A stretch of 64,000 nucleotides of DNA. Source: Prostheceraeus crozeri. Its lineage: Eukaryota; Platyhelminthes; Polycladida; Euryleptidae. The DNA lies in contig CAJQUW010010466.1 in assembly GCA_907163375.1 (NCBI GenBank), positions 1-64,000 on the forward strand. Reading direction: 5' to 3'. Position numbers and translations under genes: made by a program. Shown here one piece after another: positions 16,865 to 28,792 of the stretch (the stretch's first letter is position 1; each line of letters begins with the position of its first letter). Below the pieces are notes generated by a model, which saw nothing but the letters and a program-made list of their open reading frames with translations, did no database searches and had not been told where the DNA came from.

Positions 16865-17440
16865 CCCTTATTTCAATTTACGAGAAACAATTGTATCATG
16901 TCATAACACATTTTCTAGTCAACATATTTTATTCGTTGTAAACCATGCTACTTGTCCTCATTGGTTTTATAGTTCTATGAGCCTTACTTTATTTTACTCA
17001 TACAGAAACAATTGTATCATGTCATAACACATTTCTAGTCAACATATTTTATTCGTTGTAAACCATGCTACTTGTCCTCATTGGTTTTATAGTTCTATGA
17101 GCCTTACTTTATTTTACTCATACAGAAACAATTGTATCATGTCATAACACATTTTCTAGTCAACATATTTTATTCGTTGTAAACGATGCTACTTGTCCTC
17201 ATTGGTTTTATAGTTCTATGAGCCTTACTTTATTTTACTCATACAGAAACAATTGTATCATGTCATAACACATTTTCTAGTCAACATATTTTATTCGTTG
17301 TAAACGATGCTACTTGTCCTCATTGGTTTTATAGTTCTATGAGCCTTACTTTATTTTACTCATACAGAAACAATTGTATCATGTCATAACACATTTTCTA
17401 GTCAACATATTTTATTCGTTGTAAACCATGCTACTTGTAC
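16865..17440. repeat. About five 120-bp tandem repeats
   Basis: The unit begins AAACAATTGTATCATGTCAT and ends with TTTATTTTACTCATACAG. Period is about 119-121 bp, and neighbouring copies are nearly identical, so the array is young or homogenised. It lies between the 16232 gene and the right inverted repeat. It has no CRISPR-like spacer structure. Confidence 0.9.
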
Positions 17441-17472
17441 ATAGTACTTGTCTGTGATGTGAATAAAATATT

Positions 17473-17844
17473 TCAAAGATGGAAATGTGTTTTCATTTTG
17501 TATCGAGTTAAAGCAGTAGCAACTACTGGAATTGTAAGAACGCCAGATGAAATGACAATTGTTAAAGCATTAGACCATCTCTTTCTTAATTTTTTATAAT
17601 GCTCTAATCTTAATAATAATTGAGATTCCTTATCTTTCATATACCTAACTCTATCTTTGTGTTTTTCTTTATTCATTTTTTCAATGTTAATCTTTTCAAT
17701 GTCCATTAAAGTAGAACTACGTTCATATGATAACGAAGGATATATTCTTGCGGTTTCTTCCACTTTTGTTTCATCCACTTTTGTTTCTTCCATTTTTAAA
17801 TGAATATTTTGAATAAATATTTTGAATAAATATTTTGAATACAA
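17473..17844 (-). CDS. Small membrane protein borne by the inverted repeat, right copy
   Basis: A 123-residue frame whose central part is nearly the same as the 848-1150 protein (MDIEKINIEKMNKEKHKDR and following). It carries a short upstream extension with two VDETKVEET-like repeats. The hydrophobic part (TIVISSGVLTIPVVATAL) is shorter than in the left copy. It lies in the right inverted repeat and faces inward. Fossil element. Confidence 0.6.
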   Translation of the reverse strand: MYSKYLFKIFIQNIHLKMEETKVDETKVEETARIYPSLSYERSSTLMDIEKINIEKMNKEKHKDRVRYMKDKESQLLLRLEHYKKLRKRWSNALTIVISSGVLTIPVVATALTRYKMKTHFHL

Positions 17845-17850
17845 TCTTCT
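17505..17850. repeat. Right inverted repeat of the Polinton
   Basis: Inverted match to 736-1105, covering the small membrane-protein gene and its A/T-rich leader. Several indels separate the copies. Confidence 0.75.
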
Positions 17851-18037
17851 GGTATATTGAGACTACGTGATATTTTGAGACAACTTAAATTTTCGTCTGC
17901 CTAAATTTTCAAAATTCTTAGACCACGTGATATTTTGAGACAACTTAAATTTTCGCCCTTCGGCCACGTGAAATTTGAAATCTACCTAAATTTTTGAAAT
18001 TTTGATTTTTTTGAAAATTTTGAAAAACCCCCGCAAA
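17851..18037. other. Outer right end region of the Polinton
   Basis: Non-coding AT-rich sequence with a duplicated block (CCACGTGATATTTTGAGACA near 17864-17950) and several CACGTG sites. No counterpart is visible at the left end. Confidence 0.5.
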
Positions 18038-18103
18038 AGTGTGACATCCGGCGCAAGCGAAGCGAAGCAAAGCGAAGCGAAGCGTCGCGCCGGATGTCAC
18101 ACT
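18038..18103. repeat. Terminal hairpin: 17-bp perfect inverted repeat
   Basis: AGTGTGACATCCGGCGC (18038-18054) is exactly complementary to 18087-18103. The 32-nt loop is made of AGCGA/AGCAA repeats. The base composition changes right after it, so it probably marks the element's right terminus. Confidence 0.75.
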
Positions 18104-21100
18104 ATAAACTACTAAGGCAATCATCACAGTGAATATACGTAATGACTAATTCACAATGCCAGTGAGATATTCGAAGTGATATTCAGGCAAATCCGATTTT
18201 TGGCTCATCAGAACCAGTTAACATAAGTTTCTACGCATCAATATAAACTTCCTCCCTGACAAACACTGCAGGGAAGTTCGCAAATTAATTCGATGATCAT
18301 GAAAGCGATAAAAAGCTCTCTACACATGCACATGTACATGTAGCACTGCATTGCGCAGATGCGCATGATCGAAAAAATCTTCAGTTTCAAAATTTTTGTA
18401 ACAACGATGATTCTTTCGTGTTTTAAATATATCTAAAACGGGGTGTTTAGAACTATTCCTCATCATTTGCTCAAGACCCCCAAACCCCGGTTTGAATCAG
18501 ACCTTTTTTCGCTAAGTGAAGTTTTGTGCATATTCGAAATTCATTGTAAATTTATGTACAAGTATTCATCAGACGGCTATGATCACACAATTGCTTCGCT
18601 AGCCAGTTGAATTTTTCATAGGAAGACTGTGTTGTTTTTGATTATTCTACGTTACCGAATTCTGGTAACTATAAACTAAGAATGAGACTGATTTGACGGG
18701 ATTCTGATACTAATTAGCTGTCTAGGACGGTTGCAATGAAATACATAGATTAGATGATTAGATTATAATAGAATAGAATAGAACAGGATAAAAGAGCATC
18801 GACGAGTAATGTCAGACAAGAAGGCATCATGAAGTGAGCAAATAAATTACTATATCAGTGAAGAATCTTGTGCAGATTACTCTACAAACGTCAAACAGAT
18901 AAAAACTTTCTGTGCATGTTGGCTTTTGAAAATGGTGCATAATAGCGGCCACCTGTGGTATCTGAAATTAATTATTGAACAGAGACCGAATGACTTTCTC
19001 TCTCTTCCAATTTATGCGATTTAGATCCCAGTAGGCAGATCATCAGTTTTTGGAACAGATTATTCTCTGCGAGCGTCGAAATATGGAGTTCAAAGTATTT
19101 CGGCATCTGATGTTAGCAACTCATATTGGAGCAGCAAAAAAACACCATCAATGGAGGAGCCAAAAACCTGGTGTAATCAGTTCATCATGATCCAAATTTG
19201 CTTCAATATTCGCAATGACTAAATACGTCTGGAACATCGTGAATGCAAATCGTAAAAATGTAGTAACTAAGACAGATCAGAGCTAGCAAGAACTTTCTAT
19301 TGAGGTGCACTGGTAAATGGGATGCTGACATAGCCAGGAGCAAAACCATTTTTGATTGTTTTGGTTTTGCAGAAACGAGATTGATCCAAAAACGGGATTT
19401 ACTGATGAACTGATTACGCTTTAATTTGCGATTTGTTAAGTTACTATTAAGCTGAATTAGAAATAGATTATTCAACATTTTCAAAATTAAAAAATGGATA
19501 TTTTTCTTACTTTTCGTCAGTGTGACCAAGTTCGGCGTATATTGTGAGACGTTTCTGTCTCCATTTATTATGTCTTTTCAAGTCAAGCATCTTTTATTAT
19601 CAAGTATCTTTGTCTATTTGTAGTTCGCAATTAATCATTCTGTAAAACAAACTAAACCATGATATCTCTTAGAAGAGATTTCAGTGAGTTTAAAATATCT
19701 GTTGCATTGCTTAAGGTCTAAAACAAGGATATTTAATTGTTTAAAAGGGCTGATGAGAAATAGATGCCTAAATTTGAACCCAATGTCATTTTTGGCATTT
19801 CAGGGCCAACTGGAATCGATCATCGCATGTCTTTCAATGTCAAAGATGTTGTCAATGTGCATTGTATAACATACGTAGTATATGTTGTGTGTTCTTATTT
19901 GCTTAAGCCAATTTTATATCAAATTTTCTGAGAGTTCATATTTATTTTTTCTGTTATATCACGTAATTTCTTACCACAAAATTGCATATACACGTTAGAT
20001 TATTGCCAAGCTTGACAATCGCGTCTGGTTTTCATTTGTTTTATTTCTATCTAACATGCGCTCTTCAAAACTAATAATCAACTGACATAAAATAATGCAA
20101 TAAAGTCTATTTGAAAGAATTGTTACAGCAGGGCTCTTACATGTATTTACGACTGCGTTTTGCAAAACATCTGAAAAAGTAGAATGCTAAACTAGGTCCT
20201 ACTTGCTGCAATTTGGACGTTGTTTTTAGACAAATATGAAAACGTCTTGATCTTTTATTAAAATGAGTTATAGTTCTTTAATTACTAAAAAGAAGCAATG
20301 AAAAGGAAGATTTGTTGTTCGCTTACAAATATTTTCAAATTCATGCAATGTCAGCTGATTTTCTCTGGCTTGGTTGCATACCAAGGTAAAAACACGACTA
20401 TTCAATCTAGACCTTTATAATATTAAATATCTTTGGTCTAAAACCACAATTATCAAGATCATAAATTTATAGAAAACTGTCTAAGCACATTATGTATAAA
20501 GAAGTCATGCTTGACGAACCAGTTTTCTTTATCTGTCTATTTTATCCGTTAGTGTTTAATAATCACGAAACATTGTTAATATATCACCCTTTTGAGAATT
20601 GCTTAGATCTGTCTGTCAGTACGGAGAATTTTATATGAAATGACTGAGAACTTGTATATTTATGTCATGATTGCATGCATAAGTTCACTTGATTTAAATA
20701 AAACATGCCACCAGTGAACTATGTCTTCGTATATAGTTAAAGAGCTGCAACTAAAATATTGGCCGAGCATATGAGATGATATGGAAAAACAGAAATATTT
20801 TTGCTAATTTATATCCTTTCTTGACTTGAAACTAAAAAAGATGCATTCACAGAACAAGATTCATCTGCGCGCGCTTCGGTTTCCTAGAAAGAAACGATTG
20901 TATGCAACTTTAATATTGAAATGGCAAATCACAGAATTAGATAACCTGCTCCTTCTCGAATGGATAATTCGTGCATCGCTTGCTATTGGAATGGCAAACA
21001 ATAAGCTGTCAGCAGAGGACACCAGAGCCAGTGAGAGATGCGTGCGTGCTGTGATATCACTTCACACACACCAAAACACACATCGTCTAGCTAACATTCG

Positions 21101-21159
21101 ATTCAGTGTATGCATTATGCAGTAAGGAATGGTGAGAAGACGATTGTGAAATCATCAAG
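18104..21159. other. No recognisable gene
   Basis: Moderately AT-rich sequence with many stops in all frames. The only ORFs are short and of random character. Nothing else is supported. Confidence 0.6.
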
Positions 21160-21450
21160 TGAACTAATTTTCGTACGCATGCTACTTTTTTTAATGATGA
21201 TCAGAAGGGCCAACATTATGGAGAAAACTTGTGCGCAGTGATATGAATTCTTCGAATCTGAATGAATTTTGGCAATCGAAGCACTTTGCTTGAACTCACA
21301 GTAATCCGCAAGCGACGCACGACTTTTTTTCCTATCTCTGTAAGGTATTAGGAATTTCTTTTTGCCTACTTAGTAATTTCCTCGATGTGCCGGCGATTTC
21401 GTATTAATCACACTTCTAGCAAACCGAAGCAGATAAACAAAATATTTAAT
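21160..21450 (+). repeat. Dispersed repeat, copy 1
   Basis: It matches 47870-48160 in the same orientation, with shared blocks such as CAGAAGGGCCAACATTAT, AATTCTTCGAATCTGA, AATCCGCAAGCG and TTCCTATCTCTG. Moderately diverged. No coding or terminal repeats are seen, so the family is unknown. Confidence 0.7.
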
Positions 21451-22215
21451 TCTGTGCATACATTAGATGAGTATATAGCTTGAAACATGACACCAAGTAC
21501 CATACTGTCGGTGCATGTAATTCCTCAGTGATGGGAATGACAATGTACTCTACAGTCCTCGACAATAAGTGACAATGAGTATGAGCATAGAGATAAGATA
21601 ATCACTGCCTGAACAAGTGAGTGTCAATAGTTTTAACTCACTATGTCAGGCCATACATGTGAATTACGCTATCTAATAATCAGCCTAAATTTGGCTGCTG
21701 CACGTAGCAGATCTTTGAGCATCATGGCTTAATTAATGTAATATATAATTGTTCAACATTTTCACTGTACGTTATGCACCTAAGTGCAATTTTTCCAAGC
21801 CGGTTACTTTTTGAAAAATTTGAAAATTGAAAAATTACCGGAGTTCATGAATTCTATGCGTTTGGTTGGCATATAGGCGAATGGATTGTCGAAGTTGTTC
21901 GACAAAAGAGAAAAAAGATCAATAAAATTCTCTCTTTGCATCTTCGGACCATGGTATCATGCTCGCTGCCCATGGGACCATGGGCACTGCTTTTCATTGG
22001 TGGAAAGCTGGACTTGAATCTCGTGATGCCTCTGCGAATGCTTGCAAGTCCAAGGTAATGCAGACATGCACCCTGTCTACCATGCCCATTGAATATCTAA
22101 CGCCGTCATTATATTTTCATGTGATCTAATTATTCTTGACCATTGTCATTCCATTATTCTTAACGGTTCAGCTACATCATCCAACTAATTATCCAACTGA
22201 TCCATGAAGCTAAAT
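21451..22215. other. No recognisable gene
   Basis: Non-coding sequence without clear repeats; nothing further is supported. Confidence 0.5.
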
Positions 22216-23640
22216 TCAATTAATTGCTAGACAGAAATCTATCGAAAGCAAACGAAAGCGATCTAACGAAAGCAAAATAGCATTGCGCATTGCGTTAACA
22301 GTGCAGCCAGCCTTTCTTAGGTTCCACAGTATATGCAAACGTCGGGAAGCGTTAGTAACAATTTTCTTTACGTGGTATTTCATTTCATGTCTGCAGACAA
22401 ATGGACCCCGAGAATCTTTTGACATCGAGCAATTTTTAAATCTATAGAGTCATCAGATAGCTTCACATGAACCAGACACAATTCTTTCCTGGTCACTAGG
22501 CCTATACCAGTAATGTTGCATTTAGAATGATTAATTGGCAAACCTGTAGTATTGGACCAAGACACGATATTGTCAAGTTCGGAATGTAGATAGTCATCTT
22601 CTGGTTTTCTGATAAAGCGCAATAGGGTTAGGTCATCGGCAGACATTTTAGCGGAGGAGATAGGGTGCATACAATGCGGAGAAATTGCCAACAGCCCAAC
22701 AGAATACAATAGGTCTAGTCACACTGCCGTTAGGTACACCATAGGAAACAGGAAAAGAGGGCGAAACATCGAAGTTGATTCGAACACTTTGATTACGATT
22801 TGAGAGAAAAATACGTAACCAGTATATGACAGACACAAGAATCTGAAATTCAACACAAAAATCAACGATCACGTCATGCGGTAATTTGTCAAGCGCCTTT
22901 GAAAAATCGACAGTTAAAATGCGTACAGCACCTGACATTTTTTCTAAAGACTGCAAGCTACGAGTATACATCAGAGTCAAGGCTTCAGATGTTACTCTCT
23001 CGCCGACAAAGGAAATTGTTTATGTTTAATCCCGTTTTGCACAAATGGTAGAAGCCATTTCTTGACCGCCAGCTTTTCAAGGCACTTAGACATAGTGGGA
23101 AGAAGGGAAATTAGGCGATAGTGTTCAATTTGAGTCGGTATAGGGCATTTCGGGATTAGAGATATGAATGTATGCTTTAAACAAGCAGGGACTTGTCCAC
23201 AATTGAGACTCCTGTTGAATAAATTAGTGATTGCAGGGCTAGTAACGAAGAAAAATCACGAAAGATAAAGAATGGAATTCCACCAGGGCCTTGGACTCTT
23301 CTCCCTCACCTTCCGTAATGTAGATTCAACTTCCACAACAATATTTCAAGGTTTTGTTTCAGTAGCCTGCTTATTTCATCATCATTTATATGTAGATCAC
23401 GAGAGGGGGGAGGCAGGAGCAGAGAATGGCTTGCTAAAGAGGCTAATACTTTCAAGAAATTAATAGGCGTCCGCAAATTTAAGCGTGTGATACAAGCATG
23501 CAACTTCGTAAACGTATCATCATAACCTGTTCATTATTAAAACCTCAAAATGGGAGAATGAACGCCACATTCGTCGTCTTTGACGTTCTTCCTTAACTTT
23601 CCATATACTGTGATTGCCTATGAACGATCTTTATGTCTTC
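22216..23640 (-). mobile_element. Degraded non-LTR retrotransposon (LINE), reverse transcriptase part
   Basis: Minus-strand frames carry a LINE reverse transcriptase in order: SLIPKCPIPTQIEHYRLISL near 23.1 kb, VRILTVDFSKALDKLPHDVI near 22.9 kb, FLSNRNQSVRI and YGVPNGSVTRP near 22.75 kb, SADDLTLL (the YADD box, altered) near 22.65 kb, then NHSKCNITGIG. The thumb region runs to 22216. An upstream linker reaches about 23.6 kb. The order and spacing suit CR1/L2/Jockey-type LINEs. It is 5'-truncated, lacks an endonuclease, and has several stops and frame shifts, so it is dead. Confidence 0.85.
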
Positions 23641-25334
23641 CATACGATGTTAATTTCATTACCTTAATTACCTTGTATTGCTTGTACACTACGATTTTTA
23701 ATTACTGGAAATAAAAACGCATATTATTATTATTATTATGTTATCTACAATGCAGGTGCCATCTTCCACACATAAAATAGGTTTGATGTTGCCAATTATG
23801 TTGTTCAATTCAAATAAACTATGAAAAGTGCTGGAATTAAAAGCAAACAAGCAAGATATCATTGTCTTAAAGCATTTCGAGACCCCCATCATTTACCGAA
23901 TAATTTTTTGTGCATACATGTACATGACAACGGGATCGTTTACAGAAGAACTTACAAATCCGATTCCCAGTAACGGTCTGCTGAGTGACCATAGGCTGCC
24001 GCAGGAGTTGCATGAGTTAATCTCGTGGTAGTGACGATCCCTGTCGACAATCCTGATTCTGCTGCGTGCACGAAAATGCTCTTGATATCTGCGTCCGGAG
24101 AATACGATGAACAGTTTCGGTATTTTACTCGTGAATCAACTCCAACAACTCTTGAATTAGTTTTTATTCCTGCAAAAGAATTTTCAGAGATCAGCTTGCG
24201 ATTCTTTGAGTTATCAATGGATATTTACAACTGAAAAAAGTAGACTTGTCTGAACCTGAGTTTTGAATGCAGATTCAATGATGCTCCTTTCATTTTAGCC
24301 ATCCCACGATTGAGACTCTGAAGAGCATTGATATCCCACTTCCATCAACTTTTCATTGCTTTCACAAAAATTGCTCAGAATGAGAAAAAATCGCAACAAA
24401 TAAAAGAGCTTCCATGCTCATTTTCTAATGTTCGCACATGTTTTATCATGCTCAAAGTTTTGAGCTCCGAATTCTTGACACTTTAAGCTATCAAAGTTTT
24501 GCTGAATCTCCTTATATCAACATATTTCAATGTACTTCAATAATATTTGCAATGTTTGCTCTACGGAATGCATGCAATATTATTCTTTGAAAAATTGAAA
24601 TTATAGTGCTAGATAAAAAAGAGATAGCTCAATGTAATAATGTCTCCCTTTCAGCTTTACTTTTTTCTAGTGCTGCCTTATATACAACTTTATGTAGGCT
24701 ATACACACATGCATTCTAAAATTAAAGTTTCTTTGCATTTGTAATCAATTTTGTTTTACTGACTTGCGCCTTTGCTACTCATTTCATTAGAACCATACTT
24801 ATGCATGCAGTGTACTAGCAGATTAGTGATCACGTGTTGTGGTTTGTCAATTGCTGCTACTCACTCAATATGCACTCAGTATTCACCTCAGAGTCATGTA
24901 GATTACGTGACCATTAGCTACAGTTGATAATGTACATATTTATTAATAAAACATTTTGTCTGACTCAGATGACATTGAATAAGTTTAACAACATGGGTAA
25001 ACATGCAACTGCTCTAAATATTATCTCCGGGATGAAAATTGGTTCTTAAATCAATTATCCTTTTTATCAATCACAAGTTGATCATGAGGCAAACTTTTGT
25101 GAACACTCGACCCAGCATTAATAAAAAGCTTATAAACCCGAAATAAGATATTAACTTCAAAACACGCAACTCACAAATCCGGTCATTCCACAAATCAGTA
25201 CGAGATTGAATTATAGATTTATGATACTTTTATTCAATGTAAATATATTAGATTATTCATAAATTGTAAATTAAACTGAGTATTGCCAGCATGTATGAAG
25301 TAAGCGGTGCCACCCAGCGTAGTCACCTTTTATC
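23641..25334. other. No recognisable gene
   Basis: AT-rich sequence with an (ATT)n microsatellite near 23720. Two short plus-strand ORFs (23828-24234) resemble no known family. One ends SASGEYDEQFRYF and following residues, but it has no clear splice sites and is not called. Confidence 0.5.
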
Positions 25335-25335
25335 A

Positions 25336-25775
25336 CAACATGATTCTATTCGAATCGACTTTTACTTTATCAGATTCAACGTCCTGATCACGAATCTGGG
25401 CTCATATTTCACAAATTCGTTGTAGTATTTTAGAGACTCCAATTTTGAGATGAAGGTGGTTCCGCTAGTTAGCGGAACCACTTACTTAGTCTCGCTTGTA
25501 GGAGCAGTAAATCAATTTTATTTCATCACTGCCTGACCCAATTTGCTGCGCTGATTTATCACAGCCATGCATTTTTTAATCGGAAATCCAAATTTTACTT
25601 TTTCAGCAATCTGATTGTGAAGTTAGAGGAACCACTTCTAATCAGAATAATTTCAAAGTAAAATATGCGTACTCACACAGAATTTGAAGCTCCAAATCAC
25701 AAATCTGTGGTCAGACTAAGAAATTGGTTCCGCTAACATCAAGTTCAAGGTGTTTCGAATAGAATCAGGCTGTGA
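25336..25775. mobile_element. Fold-back MITE with nested palindromes
   Basis: The left end CACAACATGATTCTATTCGAA faces an inverted match near 25752-25775 (RC: CACAGCCTGATTCTATTCGAA). Inside lies a perfect 12-bp palindrome, GTGGTTCCGCTA at 25456-25467 paired with 25470-25481, and further TTAGCGGAACC-like arms. About 440 bp and no coding, as in a non-autonomous DNA transposon. Its target duplication is unclear. Confidence 0.6.
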
Positions 25776-28700
25776 AGACTCCTGTGCTATGAAATTCCAA
25801 TAAAATTCTATCGAGAGGAACGACAATCAATTTCTAGGGAAAATTCTCCAATTCATGCTCAATGTCTTTTGTGTTGACACAATCGCTTTATTGGTGAATT
25901 CTCAGTCTCAAAGCGGAGGCGACTCAGCACTGAAGAGATCTGCCTATTCAGCGTAGCGACAATCAGGGCACCACTACAGTATGTTGTATTTAACTGAATC
26001 GCATAAGGTTGCTAATATCAATTGAAGAGTTGCACTGTCAAAGCGACAAAATAGCAGTTTTTAATACAATGTCTTCCATAAAACAGCTTATAAAAGATTT
26101 TGAAGCTTTCAAACCAAGTTTTTAAACATGGTTTTCGAAGATGGTCTTAAAACCGCACTTTTGAACATGAGTTTCATACTGGGCATTGACGGATTTATGG
26201 GGGCCACCGTGCTCGATCCCCCACCCCTTCGGTATGAAATTAGTATTCATAGGTACCAAATATTGTTTTTAGACGATTTCTTAGGATAGCTTATTTCAAC
26301 ACATCATTAATTTATTTGAATGTTTATGCTACCTTTTACTGTCAACCTATCTAATAATTCAAAAAGAAAAATAGACTTCTGAAGTTTTGAAATCTTATTG
26401 ATGTTATACTGATGGATGGATTTTGATGAAACATTTTATAATAGAAAAATATTCATGCTAAGTAAGCTTATGAATTAAAGAATGGAATAGATGAGATTAT
26501 AATAATTAACGAGTAACATAGGCATTTTATCTTTCATAATGTAATTGGTACACTTATGAATTCAGTTGCAAAACTATTAAATAAGAAACAGTAGGGGAGA
26601 CGGGGGGCCTAATTGTTACAATTTTTTATTTTTTTGAGATTGTTACAAAAGTATTGAGGAGGTCCTAATTCATTATATATCCCTCAAAATGCAGTAAGTC
26701 CCTTATTTTAATGTCTTTTCGATAACAGAAATCAGCAAAAATCTAAGATAGCTTGTTATCTTATTGACAAGAATATTTACCTAAATAATAAATTACAATA
26801 ATGAGCCCTCCCTAACAAAACTCGCAGATCCGCCACTGATGCAAGGCTGTAAAAATAAGGGTATAAAGTCTTTTTTCCAAGCATGCTCTTTAAATTGTGC
26901 TTTCAAGCAAAAATTTGCCATCTTTCAATTTGAATTTAATCTCTCAAAACTAAACTTGCTCTATGACTGTGACCACAGGAAGTTGAGTAGATCATTACTG
27001 ATATTTGATAGCTTGCGAGATTCTCACTAGAATAGCTCATAAACCCCTGGCAATGCAACTCAGATGGTTTTAGTTTAATTTGTCCTCTTTTGCATGGACC
27101 AACGTTTTGTAAAAGGATTTAACGAAATACTTATCAACCGTTATTATTTTTTGTTCAACTAAGTCTGATTGACATTACGTTTGCCTTTTCTCTCATAAGT
27201 AAGACTTCAGTATCGGCTTTTTTGTGCAACCATGTCAGATTTTCAGAAAATAACTTGATCTGACGAATCATGACAAATTCATGTAACAGTGATCGATGAA
27301 AAAGGAAAAAAATTGTAGTAATCAATTTTCTCAAGATAAAGGCATTTGAGTTAAAAATGAAATGTGTGATTTTACCATTTCACGCTTCTTTCTTCTTCTT
27401 CTTTACTGCAATTTCTCCCATTAGAACTTTCAAGTGTTGTTAACGTAAAGAGGTTAGGAACTGAGCTAAGGAGACTTTAGGTTTTCATGATATACAATTT
27501 GTAAATCTATGACAAATTTCCATTGAATTTTGAAAATGTAATCATTCCATCATAGAGCCGAAACCGGTTGGGAAAAAGTGCTGACCTTTCCTCTGGCATA
27601 ATTGTGTTTTTACATACTCGTATAAAGCTCTTCACGCAATTTATGCATGAACTGTGTTCTTTTAGGCAATTTTGTGAGTATGGGTGTGAATAATGTGAAT
27701 AAATTTAACGAGTTCGATTTTATGAAAAAAAAAACTGTTATCATTTTACCTGTTGACTTGTTGAACTCCTTTTTTAACATGCCTCAACAGCATAAAGCCA
27801 GTGTTTTTGTTTATGACAGATTTAAGCAATAAAAGTTTGTTGCGATATCAATGAAAAAGACCTTTCTATGAATCAGTGTTAAGTAGGGCCAACACTTAAA
27901 TGCACCGAGCAGTTTTGTGTCAATTCATTTTGTTTAGTATTATGCATTTATAAAAACAAATTTCACTTGGAAAAATTCATTTGCTGATCACACTTCGATA
28001 ATCAATCTTGCTCATCATTAAAGATTTTATGTTTAGCGTGAGTTCTACATTCTGACTGACAGTTTTAGACTTTAGACTCTGACTGAAATCATTGAGTGTC
28101 GTAGACTGAATTGCGATGTGATGATTTGCGCGATATGCTTGCGTTGTAAAGAACCATATTATCATTTCCACATATTGAAAATATTATTCAGTTTATAATT
28201 GCGAATAGTAGAACTCTTTTGATGATGTTCCCGGATCACTATTCACAAATGCACTAAGAAAAGTGACTTCAAATTTGAAACTTTAACTTATTTTGAAGCA
28301 GACATTTCTTAAGTCTGACCATTCATGAATAAATGAAAATTGCTTTTGAGTTTTGACGGTGCAGGATTCATGCAAAAATACGATCTCCTTAAGTTATCAA
28401 GATGCAATTTATGCAATGGCAAAGACCATATACGCCGTAGCTAGAGCATGTGTTGTACTGCCGATAATGCATGATTTGCCGCTTATTCTCTGTACTATAT
28501 GTCAAACTTCTTTACATGTGGTGGAATCCTTATTTTCAGTATTTCAAAATTATTATGGACGAAAGCTCATCAAGCGTTATATGATGCAATATAGTGACAG
28601 ATTAATTTGCGCTTGGGTTAGTCTAAAGCGGACACAATCATATCTCGGTAATTGTATGCAATGGGTAGCAAGCGATTGAAATTGACATGGAGATTGGTCT

Positions 28701-28792
28701 CTCTTTGGCTTGCGTGATTGGTCAAGCGCACGCATTGCAGAAGTAGCTCGTATTAGCGAACACACGAACCTTAGCGGTCAGATTGCAGGCGT
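25776..28792. other. No recognisable gene
   Basis: AT-rich non-coding sequence. The longest frame (28353-28679, 108 residues) has no recognisable motif and random-looking composition. Nothing else is supported. Confidence 0.5.

Larger units (their letters stand above)
600..18103. mobile_element. Polinton/Maverick (adintovirus-like) element, fossil
   Basis: A large self-synthesising DNA transposon of about 17.5 kb, within the usual 15-20 kb for Polintons. Parts seen in order: membrane-protein gene in the left inverted repeat, penton-like protein, packaging ATPase, protein-primed DNA polymerase, a minus-strand acidic protein, fibre-like protein, major capsid candidate, glycine-rich small protein, PLA2-integrase ORF, adenain-like protease (minus), an unknown gene, and the right inverted-repeat copy. 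Base composition is far more AT-rich than the flanks. The right end is probably near 18103. The left end is unclear, somewhere between 440 and 630, and no target duplication could be fixed. It is broken, with roughly half a dozen to ten breaks, but many frames are long, so it looks middle-aged rather than ancient. Confidence 0.92.

Noticed and set aside
16865-17440. CRISPR-like array of regular repeats
   Set aside because: Whole 120-bp units repeat with no unique spacers, no cas genes, and the setting is an animal genome.
600-18103. Contaminating virus contig or bacterial DNA
   Set aside because: Polinton gene set with integrase and inverted repeats, continuous with animal sequence at the right; no bacterial operon signs.
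23828-24234. Two short ORFs as exons of an unknown gene
   Set aside because: No convincing splice sites or domain; left uncalled.
28353-28679. 108-residue ORF as a gene
   Set aside because: No recognisable motif, no splice or promoter context, composition like random frames nearby.
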